Part shown: in pieces, positions 17,957 to 26,536 of the stretch
Layout: each line of letters begins with the position of its first letter
Position numbering within the stretch: the stretch's first letter is position 1
DNA from: Candidatus Gastranaerophilales bacterium
GTDB lineage: Bacteria; Cyanobacteriota; Vampirovibrionia; Gastranaerophilales; Gastranaerophilaceae
Direction: 5' to 3'
Length of the DNA stretch: 64,000 nucleotides
Assembly: GCA_905234865.1 (NCBI GenBank)
Contig: CAJOJE010000014.1
Coordinates: 1-64,000, forward strand
Program-made: the position numbers and the translations under genes
Notes under the pieces: model-generated
What the model saw: the letters and a program-made list of their open reading frames with translations, nothing else
What the model was told of the DNA's origin: nothing
The model's database searches: none

Positions 17957-19544
17957 TTTTTTGCCCCGATTTTGACCTAATTTTTTCAATTAATTCTTCC
18001 GTATAATCAATTTTAAAAATATGTGATAACCCGAAATAGCTTAAAATCATACAAATTGAAATAATAACAAGCTTAATAAAACCGATTATAAAGTTCCATT
18101 CAAATAACGTCGATATGAAATTTGATATTGAATATCCCAAAATATAAACAATAACGGAAACAATTAAAATTTTAATGCAATTTTCAATTAATTCTTTATA
18201 TCCGATTGAGATTTTCTTTGTTAATAATGCCGTAAGCATTGTTGCGTTAAAAAGCGTTACGAGCGAGGTTGAAAGCGCAATTCCGTTTATGCCCATAAGA
18301 TTTACCAAAGACATATTCAATAAAATTTTTACGATGATACAACTTGTTGCAATGATAAAGGGGGTTTTTGAATCGTTAAAAGAATAAAAAAGCCTTGTTG
18401 CGCTATCTCTTACAACGTATGGAATAATTGAGAGAGAAATAAAAAATAAAATCTCGGATACTAAAACCGTAGCATCATCATTGAACGCACCTCTTTGAAG
18501 CGCAAGCCTTATGGCGTCTTTTCCCATAACAAAAAGCATGGTCATTAAAAGAGAACCCGCATAAATTAACGTTCCTACACCTTTTTTGTAATAATGTCTT
18601 ATGCCTTCTTTGTCGTTATTTGCGACAAGTTTTGAAAATAGCGGAAAAAGAGGAACTAAAATCGCCGTTAAAAGCATTCCTACGGGAAACTGGAAAATTC
18701 TGTTCGCATACCCGAAAGCAGTCCATGCCCCTTCTTTTAAGGAGGAAGAAAAGAACATGTCGATATAAACCCCTAATTGTCCGATTGTAGAACTTAAAAA
18801 AGCAGGAAACAAAAGCTCGAGTATTTCATTAAAATTTTTATTTTCAAAAAAATCAAAGCATGGCTTAAAACCGTACCCCAGTTTTTTTATTGCATTTGTT
18901 TGCAAAACCCATTGCAATATAGCGCCTAAAAGTGTACCTATCGCTAAATAAAATCCCGTATTATCCCCTTTTGTAAATAAAAGAACAATAATTATACCTA
19001 TTGATAACATCGAAGGAGAAATGTTCGGAAGCAAAAATCTTTTATATGTTACCAAAATACCGTAATATAAACCGATAACCGCTCCTATTAAAATAACGGG
19101 CGACATTATTCTTAAAAGATTTGAAGCGTATTGAAGAAGTTCAACGTTACCCCCTCCTATTATAAGTTTCATTATTTCATTCGGGAAAAAGAAACAAAGA
19201 AGAGCTAAAATTAAAAACAAAATAATAGAAAAAGTTTCAAACGTATTAAAAAGTTTTTTTACGCTTTCATCGGGTTTTTTTGAAAAATCTTTTATGAGTT
19301 TGGAAAAAACCGCAACCGTTGCACTATGAAAAGGGCCTCCGACACCGCCCAAAATAATAAGAACGAGAGCAGGAATTTGATAAGCGTAAAAATAAGCGTC
19401 CGAAATAATGCCCGCACCATAGTAGTTTGCAATAACGACATCTCTTAAAAAACCTGCTATTTTTGAAAGAAGAATAATAACGGCAATCCAGCCCGCCGCT
19501 TTAAATAAGCCTTGTCCTTCCTCTCTTTTAACTTCACCTGTCAT
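17949..19544 (-). CDS. murJ: Lipid II flippase MurJ
   Basis: The 531-residue polytopic membrane protein has the MurJ/MviN pattern. The N-terminus reads GWIAVIILLSKIAGFLRDVV followed by GAGIISDAYFYAYQIP. The family's central segment RIFQFPVGMLLTAILVPLFP is intact, as are YVVRDSATRLFYSFNDSKTP and GINGIALSTSLV. About 13-14 hydrophobic helices are visible. It moves lipid-linked peptidoglycan precursor across the inner membrane. It overlaps the spoIID-like gene upstream by 11 bp and tsaC downstream by 8 bp, so the three genes form a tight operon. The family match over full length is clear. Confidence 0.93.
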   Translation of the reverse strand: MTGEVKREEGQGLFKAAGWIAVIILLSKIAGFLRDVVIANYYGAGIISDAYFYAYQIPALVLIILGGVGGPFHSATVAVFSKLIKDFSKKPDESVKKLFNTFETFSIILFLILALLCFFFPNEIMKLIIGGGNVELLQYASNLLRIMSPVILIGAVIGLYYGILVTYKRFLLPNISPSMLSIGIIIVLLFTKGDNTGFYLAIGTLLGAILQWVLQTNAIKKLGYGFKPCFDFFENKNFNEILELLFPAFLSSTIGQLGVYIDMFFSSSLKEGAWTAFGYANRIFQFPVGMLLTAILVPLFPLFSKLVANNDKEGIRHYYKKGVGTLIYAGSLLMTMLFVMGKDAIRLALQRGAFNDDATVLVSEILFFISLSIIPYVVRDSATRLFYSFNDSKTPFIIATSCIIVKILLNMSLVNLMGINGIALSTSLVTLFNATMLTALLTKKISIGYKELIENCIKILIVSVIVYILGYSISNFISTLFEWNFIIGFIKLVIISICMILSYFGLSHIFKIDYTEELIEKIRSKSGQKNV

Positions 19545-21342
19545 TTTCTTCTCCCGTTACGACATAAAATTTAACTTTTTTTCTTTTATCCGCTTCCTGA
19601 AGCGGTGCAAAAACAATAGTATTAACGCCTTCCGTTAAATATTGAGTAATATCGGTTTTTAAATTTTTCTTTTTAAAACCGTCAAGCTCAGGGTCGAACG
19701 AATAGTTATTTATGGAAAATTGGAGTTTTGAAACTTTATTTTCATTTTCAATAACAAGGTATACCTTTTGATTTTTCTTATGAATTAAATTTTCTACTTC
19801 TTCTTTTAAATCCGTCTTAGAAAGTTCATCTTTATTTGCTTTTGAAATTTTCGGAGTTTTGGTCGAATAATAGAATTTTTGGGCGTAATTTAAGTCGATA
19901 TTATTGTATTTTACTTCTTTCGGTACCGTTCCCAAAGTTATTCCCGTATAATAATGTTTTAAAATATTTTCATACGGCACCCCGAAACCCGACAAAAATC
20001 CTGCTCCGTATTGGCTTAACCCGACACCGTGTCCAAACCCCGCACCGTAAAATTTAAAAGCATAAGGAAGATTTTTACCTAAAATTCCATGTTCCTTTGT
20101 TTCTTTTGTATTTTCATTTTCTTCGTTTTGGAAAATCGCTTCTTTTTTATTATCTTTTGTTTCTTGTATTTCTTTTTGCTCTTTTTTAAATTCTTTTTTT
20201 GAAATTTTTTCAATTATAAAATTTGCGGAACTTAAAATTTGTCCGTTATCTTTAAAGGTTCTCCTGATTGGAAGCTCTCCCGATACGGTATAAGTTTTTG
20301 ATTTGGTCTTTATTTGAATTTCAAGCGCTTTATTCGAGGCGCCTTTTTTTATTATTTTAATTTCTTCAAGGTCTTTAATTTTATCGGATGTCGTAAACTG
20401 CGGAAAAACATTACCTGCTTTTGATTGTTCAACCAAATTTTTACTTAAAAGTTCTTCAAGATATTCTCTTTCAAATTCTTTTTCCCATCTGTATCTTGGG
20501 GATTTCATATCGAAAGAAGGCGGATTTGTTTTAAAAAAGCTTTCTTCATTCATTCTTTTTAATTTTTCGGTATCGCTCACCGATTTCAAATAAGGTTTAT
20601 CTTCAATTCCTTTTCCGAACGTATCAAAATAATTCTCCGTAATCCCCGAAGCGGTTGAAGAATACAAGGCAAGAATAATATCGTTGTTATAAAGAGCATA
20701 AATTCCCAAAGTTTCATCTACCGCTTTGTTTGAAATAGGCGTTTCACTGTTTGCGCCGTAGTATACCTGACATGCAACCGAATCACAAACATCATAATTG
20801 TTATAAACGGTATTCGGGCGGTTAGCATAATTTCTTGCAGAAACCGCCTGTGCCTTGAGCGCTTCAAGACCGAATGAAACGGGCATTTCGTTCGGAACGA
20901 CGCCTTTTAAATAAGTTTGCATATCAAGAACGTTTATTATGTTGAATTTACTTGAATTTATTCCTTTTAATTCAATCATTCCCCTGTAATAAGCGGGGTC
21001 ACCATGCCTTTTTATACCCGTTATGCCGATTTTATCCATTGAAGTTATCGTAAGAGGGCCTTGAACATTTTTTAAAATCTTTTTATCATTCGCAATTACG
21101 GTAAATTCACCGTTTTTATATTCAATAAAAATATCCGCATCCGATTGCAGGCTAATTTCGGCGCCTGAATACATATCAAGAATATTTGAATTATCAATAA
21201 AGTGTAAATTAACTTCACTGTGTTCAAAAGTCGAAAAAGAAGAATTTGAAATGCCTACTCTGACTACGTTTAATTCTTCTACCCCGAAAGAGGGAGTAAT
21301 AAAAGCAAATAAAAGCGTGATTAATAAAATTATTTTTTTCAT
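19534..21342 (-). CDS. Exported SpoIID/LytB-domain protein (amidase enhancer-like)
   Basis: The 602-residue protein begins with a signal peptide (MKKIILLITLLFAFITPSFG). The SpoIID domain follows: YLKGVVPNEMPVSFGLEALK near 138, AQAVSARNYA, and VALYSSTASGITENYFDTFG-like strand region. The domain ends with GAGFGHGVGLSQYGAGFL near 433 and ILKHYYTGITLG. The Glu in PNEMP aligns with the catalytic Glu of SpoIID lytic transglycosylases. A Lys/Glu-rich insert splits the domain around 380-415, and there is an extra C-terminal beta-rich part. It probably trims glycan strands in the periplasm; neighbouring murJ also serves peptidoglycan. The subcellular role outside sporulation is inferred. Confidence 0.85.
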   Translation of the reverse strand: MKKIILLITLLFAFITPSFGVEELNVVRVGISNSSFSTFEHSEVNLHFIDNSNILDMYSGAEISLQSDADIFIEYKNGEFTVIANDKKILKNVQGPLTITSMDKIGITGIKRHGDPAYYRGMIELKGINSSKFNIINVLDMQTYLKGVVPNEMPVSFGLEALKAQAVSARNYANRPNTVYNNYDVCDSVACQVYYGANSETPISNKAVDETLGIYALYNNDIILALYSSTASGITENYFDTFGKGIEDKPYLKSVSDTEKLKRMNEESFFKTNPPSFDMKSPRYRWEKEFEREYLEELLSKNLVEQSKAGNVFPQFTTSDKIKDLEEIKIIKKGASNKALEIQIKTKSKTYTVSGELPIRRTFKDNGQILSSANFIIEKISKKEFKKEQKEIQETKDNKKEAIFQNEENENTKETKEHGILGKNLPYAFKFYGAGFGHGVGLSQYGAGFLSGFGVPYENILKHYYTGITLGTVPKEVKYNNIDLNYAQKFYYSTKTPKISKANKDELSKTDLKEEVENLIHKKNQKVYLVIENENKVSKLQFSINNYSFDPELDGFKKKNLKTDITQYLTEGVNTIVFAPLQEADKRKKVKFYVVTGEENDR

Positions 21343-21425
21343 AAGAAAAATTTTACAACAAAATTCATATTTTGGCTGATTGAATTATATTGAATTAAAA
21401 TAATAATTTGAATAGAATAGATTTT

Positions 21426-22283
21426 ATGAAAACCGATTTTAAAATATCTCCTTATTTATACCTGCTTCCCGCTTTTATAATGTTGTGGATATTCTTTTTT
21501 CTTCCTTTTTTTCAAACAATCGTTATGAGTTTTTACGATTATTCGGTTGATTTTTATTCGCCATCATTTACAATGTTTTCAAATTATTCAAAAATTCTAA
21601 ATTCGGATGTTTTTTTAAAATCAATTTTAAATACGTTTTGGTTTTTAATTTTATGCGTTCCCGCTCTTGTGATTTTGCCTTTAATCGTTGCAATTTTAAT
21701 TGACCAAAAAATTAAATTTAAAACGGGGTACAAGCTCATAATTTATACTCCCGTAGTTGTATCAATAGTTGTTGTTGCAATTGCTTTTAAATGGCTTTAT
21801 CAGCCGGAGGGGTTATTAAATTATTTTTTTCATAAAGAAATCGGATATTTGACAGACCCTAAGATTGCAATGGTATCGGTTGCCATAGTTACGATTTTTA
21901 AGGGTATCGGATATTATATGATGATTTATCTTGCGGCATTAATGAGCGTGCCGAAAGAATTAATTGAAGCTGCGGAAATTGACGGCGCAGGCTTTATAAG
22001 AAAACATCTGACCGTTACGATTCCGCATATCATGCCCGTTATTGCACTTGTTTCAACAATAAGTTCAATTTCTGCCTTAAAAGTTTTTGTTGAAATTTAC
22101 GTTATGACAAAAGGCGGACCTTTAAACTCAACAAAAACAATAGTTTATTATATTTACGAAAAAGCGTTTGAAAACCTTGATTTAGGTTCCGCAAGCGCCG
22201 CATGCGTAATTTTGCTTATTTTGGTAATGGCGTTTTCCGCCGTTAATATTTTATGTTTTGAAAGGGATAAATACAAATTATGA
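21426..22283 (+). CDS. Sugar-type ABC transporter permease (MalF/UgpA-like)
   Basis: The product is 285 aa from the ATG at 21426; a TTG six codons upstream is a less likely start. Six membrane helices are visible, starting SPYLYLLPAFIMLWIFFFLP. The permease EAA loop reads LIEAAEIDGAGFIRKHLTVTIPHI (E-A-A---G), which contacts the ATPase subunit. This is the pattern of carbohydrate uptake transporter-1 membrane subunits. It overlaps the next permease by 4 bp (ATGA). No substrate-binding protein or ATPase gene is adjacent, so those subunits must be elsewhere. The substrate is unknown. Confidence 0.9.
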   Translation: MKTDFKISPYLYLLPAFIMLWIFFFLPFFQTIVMSFYDYSVDFYSPSFTMFSNYSKILNSDVFLKSILNTFWFLILCVPALVILPLIVAILIDQKIKFKTGYKLIIYTPVVVSIVVVAIAFKWLYQPEGLLNYFFHKEIGYLTDPKIAMVSVAIVTIFKGIGYYMMIYLAALMSVPKELIEAAEIDGAGFIRKHLTVTIPHIMPVIALVSTISSISALKVFVEIYVMTKGGPLNSTKTIVYYIYEKAFENLDLGSASAACVILLILVMAFSAVNILCFERDKYKL

Positions 22284-23119
22284 AGCATATGAAAGGTTTT
22301 TTAATTCACCTTATTTTAATTTCAATTTGCATTTTTTGTATGCTTCCTTTTTTGTGGCTTTTATCTACCGCCTTAAAAGGGGCGGAAGAGAATATTTTTC
22401 AATATCCCCCTTCTTTAATACCGAAATTTCCGACGTTAAATAATTTCGTAAAAGTTTTGAAACTCGTTCCGATTGTTCAATACGCAATAAACAGCACAAT
22501 CGTTGCCGCTTTTACCGTCATATTGAATTTAATTTTTTCTTCCCTTGCGGCATACCCTCTTGCAAGAATGTCTTTTAAGGGAAAAAATACGGCATTTTTC
22601 CTTATTTTATTAACGCTTACGGTTCCCTTTCAAGCAATTATGCTCCCTGTTTACATAATAGTTTTAAAATTAAACTTAGTGGATTCCATATCCGATTTTG
22701 GGGGATATTTGGGAATGATTTTGCCTTTTTCGGTAAATGCTTTCGGGATTTTTCTTTTAAAACAGGCATTTTTAAAAATTCCTAAAGAAATTGAAGAATC
22801 GGCAATTATTGACGGATGTAATTCGTTTCAAATATTTTATAAAATTCTTCTTCCTTTAATCAGACCCGAACTTTCGGTTCTTGCAATTTTTACTTTTGTC
22901 GGAAGCTGGGGGGAATTTTTGTGGCCTTCGATTATTTTAACAAAGCAAAATCTTTTCACGCTCCCTGTCGGAATAAACGAACTTCAAGGAGCTTTTAGCG
23001 CAGATTACAGATTGATTGCTTCGGGAAGTATCGTTTCAATAATTCCTATTTTATTATTCTTTTTAATACTGCAAAAATATTTCATAAAAGGCACAAACGA
23101 AGGTGCGGTTAAAGGATAG
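22280..23119 (+). CDS. Sugar-type ABC transporter permease (MalG/UgpE-like)
   Basis: The 279-residue protein, MKHMKGFLIHLILISICIF at its start, has six hydrophobic helices. Its EAA loop reads IPKEIEESAIIDGCNSFQIF, and the closing helix is preceded by FVGSWGEFLWPSIIL, typical of MalG-like subunits. It pairs with the permease encoded upstream through an ATGA overlap to form the heterodimeric channel of a CUT1-type importer. After its stop comes a palindrome-rich spacer with a candidate terminator hairpin. The absence of partner genes is noted under the upstream permease. Confidence 0.9.
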   Translation: MKHMKGFLIHLILISICIFCMLPFLWLLSTALKGAEENIFQYPPSLIPKFPTLNNFVKVLKLVPIVQYAINSTIVAAFTVILNLIFSSLAAYPLARMSFKGKNTAFFLILLTLTVPFQAIMLPVYIIVLKLNLVDSISDFGGYLGMILPFSVNAFGIFLLKQAFLKIPKEIEESAIIDGCNSFQIFYKILLPLIRPELSVLAIFTFVGSWGEFLWPSIILTKQNLFTLPVGINELQGAFSADYRLIASGSIVSIIPILLFFLILQKYFIKGTNEGAVKG

Positions 23120-23194
23120 ATTTTTATTAAACTTATATTAAAGGCATGGAATTTTATTTTTTAATTTTTTTATTTTATAAAATAAACATTTTTT

Positions 23195-23219
23195 AAAATC
23201 CTTGTACGGTAAGGATTTT
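23195..23219 (+). terminator. Hairpin after the permease pair, possible terminator
   Basis: A perfect 9-bp stem AAAATCCTT / AAGGATTTT with a 7-nt loop lies 75 bp after the second permease stop. There is no long T-run after it (only the TTTT of the arm), so it may be a weak terminator or a processed 3' end. Confidence 0.45.
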
Positions 23220-23223
23220 AGGG

Positions 23224-23291
23224 GTATAAAATTTTATACTGTTTTTTAAAAAACAATAAGTATTTTCAATTAATACTAAAGTATTAATACT
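23224..23291. repeat. Cluster of perfect palindromes in spacer
   Basis: Two perfect 16-bp palindromes lie back to back: GTATAAAATTTTATAC (23224-23239) and TGTTTTTTAAAAAACA (23240-23255). Then ATTAATACT and its complement AGTATTAAT (23269-23288) form a dyad with a 2-nt gap, and AGTATTAATACT (23280-23291) is itself palindromic, giving three half-sites. They precede the candidate RNA at 23335. Their roles may be regulator binding or local hairpins; a function is not shown. Confidence 0.55.
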
Positions 23292-23334
23292 AAAAGGCGA
23301 TAAAAACATACCTGTAATAAGCTATCATGATTAT

Positions 23335-23453
23335 GTGAGCTGATGAAACCACCGTTATCTTATTCGGGGTTGCGATTAAAAATTTTGAACGGGACAAATG
23401 ATTTTGTCGGCTCACTTCCTAAAAAGAGGACTTAAAAAAGTCCTCTTTTTTTG
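23335..23453 (+). ncRNA. Candidate structured RNA / leader upstream of pyrF
   Basis: No protein frame fits here, but the sequence folds by eye into a three-way junction. The closing stem is GTGAGC (23335) with GCTCAC (23410). One arm is AACC-a-CCG with CGGGGTT (23347-23371). Another is GACAAA with TTTGTC (23393-23408, TGAT loop). A strong intrinsic terminator follows at 23421-23453. This is the layout of a short independent RNA or of a riboswitch/attenuator leader. A separate promoter-like sequence sits after the terminator, before pyrF, which favours a free-standing RNA. I could not match it to a known riboswitch, SRP, 6S or tmRNA consensus. Confidence 0.45.
23421..23453 (+). terminator. Strong rho-independent terminator
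   Basis: AAAAGAGGACTT pairs perfectly with AAGTCCTCTTTT around a short A-rich loop and runs into TTTTTTT. It ends the candidate RNA and lies 67 bp upstream of the pyrF start. Confidence 0.9.
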
Positions 23454-23463
23454 TTGCGTTATT

Positions 23464-23491
23464 TTGAAAAAGATTTTTTATGTGATAAAAT
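23464..23491 (+). promoter_or_regulatory. Promoter-like sequence of pyrF
   Basis: TTGAAA (23464-23469) and TAAAAT (23486-23491) are separated by 16 bp, with TGTGA just before the -10. A start about 7 nt later would leave a short leader carrying the AGGAGG of pyrF. Confidence 0.55.
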
Positions 23492-23519
23492 ATTTTGGCA
23501 GAACAAAAAAGGAGGTTTT

Positions 23520-24272
23520 GTGACGATTTTAAAACCCGAAACTGCAAAAGACAGAATTATTTTAGCGCTGGATGTTGATACGATTGAAGAAGCGGAAAAA
23601 CTCGTAATTGAATTAAAAGATTATGTCGGTCTTTTTAAAGTCGGACTCCAATTGCAAAATCAAGGTGCCGAAGTAAGCGATATGATTAAGCACCATGGTT
23701 CAAAAGTTTTTTACGACATGAAATTTCATGACATACCGAACACCGTTGCAAGAGCAGGCGCAAATCTTGTTAAAAGAGGAATAGACTTTTTTGACGTTCA
23801 TATTAAAGGCGGCTCAAAGATGATGAGCGCAACCGTTAAACTTGCTTCGGAAACCGCCAAAAAATACGGGTTTGAACCGCCCACAATTTTAGGAGTAACG
23901 GTTTTATCAAGTTTCGGACAAAGAACATTAACGCAGGAATTGAACGTAAACATGAGTATTGACGAATACGTTTCAAGACTTGCCGCAACCGCTAAAGAAT
24001 CAGGATTAAACGGCGTTGTGGCGTCGGCTTCGGAAGCGCCCGTCATAAGAGAAGAATGCGGAAAAGATTTTTTAATTGTTTGTCCTGCCGTAAGACCGAC
24101 ATGGAGTATCGTAAACGATCAGGTAAGAGTTACAACCCCAAAAGATGCAATTAAATCGGGGGTTGATTTTATGGTAGTGGGCAGACCCGTAACAAATGCG
24201 GAAAATAAGATTGATGCCGTTCAACTTATAATTCAGGAAATCGAAGAAGCCCTCACGGAAAATATATTTTAA
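23520..24272 (+). CDS. pyrF: Orotidine 5'-phosphate decarboxylase
   Basis: I place the start at GTG 23520, a few nt after a strong AAGGAGG, giving a 250-residue enzyme beginning MTILKPETAKDRI. The family's catalytic tetrad elements are visible: ILALDVD near 17, FKVGLQL near 40, and FYDMKFHDIPNTV near 68 with the Asp-Lys-Asp pattern. The C-terminal phosphate-binding segment DFMVVGRPVTNAENK is also present. It converts OMP to UMP in the last step of pyrimidine synthesis. It is the group of short PyrF proteins. It is followed 12 bp later by ald; no other pyr gene is near. Confidence 0.95.
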   Translation: MTILKPETAKDRIILALDVDTIEEAEKLVIELKDYVGLFKVGLQLQNQGAEVSDMIKHHGSKVFYDMKFHDIPNTVARAGANLVKRGIDFFDVHIKGGSKMMSATVKLASETAKKYGFEPPTILGVTVLSSFGQRTLTQELNVNMSIDEYVSRLAATAKESGLNGVVASASEAPVIREECGKDFLIVCPAVRPTWSIVNDQVRVTTPKDAIKSGVDFMVVGRPVTNAENKIDAVQLIIQEIEEALTENIF

Positions 24273-24284
24273 GGATAACAAACA

Positions 24285-25424
24285 ATGTCTAAATCCGTAT
24301 TTGGAATACCGAAAGAAATAGACGAAGGAGAAACAAGGGTTGCTCTTACTCCTGACAGTGTCAAAATTTTAACCAAAAAAGGACATAAAGTTTATATTGA
24401 AAAAAACGCAGGCATTTTGAGCGGTTTTTCGGATGAAAACTATGCAAATTCAGGTGCCGAAATTCTTAATACAAAAGAAGAATTATGGCAAAAGGCGGAT
24501 ATAATCGTAAAAGTAAAAAACCCGACAAAAGAAGAATACCCTCTTTTGAGAGAAGGTCAGGTTATTTTTGCCATTATGCACCTTGCAATTAATAAGGAAC
24601 TTGTTCAAAATCTTTTAAAGAAAAAAGTATGCGCCGTTTGCGCAGAATCAATCCGAACAAAAGAAAACGAACATCCGGTTTTGCGCCCGATGTCCGAAGT
24701 TGCGGGAAGATTATCCGTTCAATTGGGGGCAGAATACCTTATTAAAACTAAAGGCGGCAGAGGAGTTTTAATCGGCGGAGTCCCCGGAGTAAAACCCGGC
24801 AAAGTCGTTATTATAGGAGGCGGAGTCGTCGGAAGCAACGCAGCAAAAGTTGCGGCGGGCATGGGAGCCGATGTTTCCGTTTTGGATATTAATTCAAAAC
24901 GACTTGCAAAACTGGATTTTATTTTTAACGCTTCCGTTAAAACACACTATTGTAACCCGACAACCATTCTTGAGGAAGCAAAAAAAGCGGATATTCTTAT
25001 TACGGCAGTTTATATTCCCGACAGAAAAGCGCCTAAACTTCTCGGTGAAGAAGTTGTTAAACAAATGAAAAAAGGTTCGATTATAATTGATGTTGCGATT
25101 GACCAAGGCGGAAACGTAGAAACGATAAGCGAAGAAACAACGATTTTTAACCCCGTATATGAAAAATACGGCGTATTGCATTGTGCAATTTCAAATTTAC
25201 CCGCTCTTACGCCAAAAACTTCTTCTTATGCGTATTCTTATGCCATTATGCCTTATATAGAAGAAATAGCAGAATACGGAAGTCTTGAAGCAATAAGAAA
25301 TTCGGATACTTTATCTTCGGGTGTCGGAACCTTTAAAGGACGAGTTACAAATATGGATTTAGCGCAAACTTTGGGGTATGAACATACCGAATTGTCGCTT
25401 CTGGTAGGTTTTAAGGTGGAATAA
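24285..25424 (+). CDS. ald: Alanine dehydrogenase
   Basis: The 379-residue protein matches alanine dehydrogenase end to end: GIPKEIDEGETRVALTPDSV at the N-terminus (Arg binding pyruvate), FAIMHLAINKEL (catalytic His), VKNPTKEEYPLLREGQVIFA, and the NAD-binding Rossmann segment VVIIGGGVVGSNAAKVAAGM. NLPALTPKTSSYAYSYA near the C-terminus is also typical. It interconverts L-alanine and pyruvate plus ammonia. Its stop overlaps the proB start (TAATG), placing it in a pyrF-ald-proB-proA transcription unit with proline synthesis. Regulation is not visible. Confidence 0.95.
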   Translation: MSKSVFGIPKEIDEGETRVALTPDSVKILTKKGHKVYIEKNAGILSGFSDENYANSGAEILNTKEELWQKADIIVKVKNPTKEEYPLLREGQVIFAIMHLAINKELVQNLLKKKVCAVCAESIRTKENEHPVLRPMSEVAGRLSVQLGAEYLIKTKGGRGVLIGGVPGVKPGKVVIIGGGVVGSNAAKVAAGMGADVSVLDINSKRLAKLDFIFNASVKTHYCNPTTILEEAKKADILITAVYIPDRKAPKLLGEEVVKQMKKGSIIIDVAIDQGGNVETISEETTIFNPVYEKYGVLHCAISNLPALTPKTSSYAYSYAIMPYIEEIAEYGSLEAIRNSDTLSSGVGTFKGRVTNMDLAQTLGYEHTELSLLVGFKVE

Positions 25425-26536
25425 TGAATATAAACGAAGCAAAAAGAATTGTTTTTAAATTCGGAACAAATATCCTGAAAAATGAGGACGGTGATATTTC
25501 GCTCTCAAGGTTATATTCTTTCATTGAAGATATCGCAAGGCTTTACAAGCAAGGAAAAGAAGTATTAATCGTGACATCGGGCGCCGTCGGCTTGGGGGTT
25601 AAAAAATTAGGGCTTAAAACTCCGGAAACTACCGTTGACAAACAAGCCGCAGCTTCAATCGGACAGCCCATGCTGATTGAAATTTGGCAGGACGGTTTTG
25701 ACAGATTCGGCATAAACATTTCTCAAATTCTATTAATTGAAGATGATTTTTCGGTAAGAAAGAGATATTTAAGTTTAAGAAGTACTCTCTCAAGGCTTTT
25801 GGAAGCAGGAATAATTCCCGTTATTAACCAAAATGACGTAATTTTGCCTTCCGAACTGGAACATGTAAGTTTTTCCGATAACGATAAATTATCGGCTCTT
25901 GTTGCAAGCAAATTAGACGCCGACCTTCTTGTTATGGTATCTGATATTGACGGCCTTTTTGATAAAAACCCGAAAGAATATAAAGATGCAAAATTAATAA
26001 GAACCGTACAAAAAGTTACGCCAAAAATCGAAAAACTCGCTTCCGGCGCTTCTTTAGGCGGCAGAGGCGGAATGATTACAAAATTAAATGCCGCAAAAGT
26101 CGTTACAAATTCAGGCTCAAACGCAATAATCGTAAACGGTTTAACTCAAGGTATCATAAGAAAACTTTTTGATGGCGAGGAAGTCGGAACTTTGTTTTTA
26201 TCAAACAATAAATTATCCTCAAAACAGCGCTGGATAGCATACGCCACAAACGTTCGAGGAGAAATTATCGTAAACGAAGGCGCAAAAACGGCTTTAATCG
26301 ACAAACAAAAAAGCCTCCTTCCGATTGGCGCTTTAGAAATAAAAGGAACTTTTGAGGCAGGCGAAGTGGTTTGTATTTTTGATGAAAACGGCTTAGAATT
26401 TGCAAGAGGCGTTGCCAACTACAACTCAAACGAATGCAGGCAAATTTTAGGAAAGCACAGCGTAGAAATCAAAAACATTTTAGGATATACTCAAAGCGAC
26501 GACTTAATACATAAAGATAATTTGGTGATTTTATGA
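25424..26536 (+). CDS. proB: Glutamate 5-kinase
   Basis: The 370-residue enzyme has an amino acid kinase domain with KFGTNIL, VTSGAVGLG, QAAASIGQP, NDVILPSELEHVSFSDNDKL and LVMVSDIDGLFDKNP, and ASLGGRGGMITKL. A C-terminal PUA domain follows (about 275-360), containing SLLPIGALEIKGTFEAGEVV. It phosphorylates glutamate for proline synthesis and is the usual point of feedback by proline. It overlaps ald by one base and proA by four, so ald, proB and proA are translationally coupled. Confidence 0.96.
   Translation: MNINEAKRIVFKFGTNILKNEDGDISLSRLYSFIEDIARLYKQGKEVLIVTSGAVGLGVKKLGLKTPETTVDKQAAASIGQPMLIEIWQDGFDRFGINISQILLIEDDFSVRKRYLSLRSTLSRLLEAGIIPVINQNDVILPSELEHVSFSDNDKLSALVASKLDADLLVMVSDIDGLFDKNPKEYKDAKLIRTVQKVTPKIEKLASGASLGGRGGMITKLNAAKVVTNSGSNAIIVNGLTQGIIRKLFDGEEVGTLFLSNNKLSSKQRWIAYATNVRGEIIVNEGAKTALIDKQKSLLPIGALEIKGTFEAGEVVCIFDENGLEFARGVANYNSNECRQILGKHSVEIKNILGYTQSDDLIHKDNLVIL

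Noticed and set aside
23339-23415. Possible hammerhead ribozyme (CTGATGA after the GTGAG stem).
   Set aside because: The core needs GAAA after stem II and a UH cleavage site before stem I. Neither is placed correctly (GCGA follows the arm, GG precedes CTCAC).
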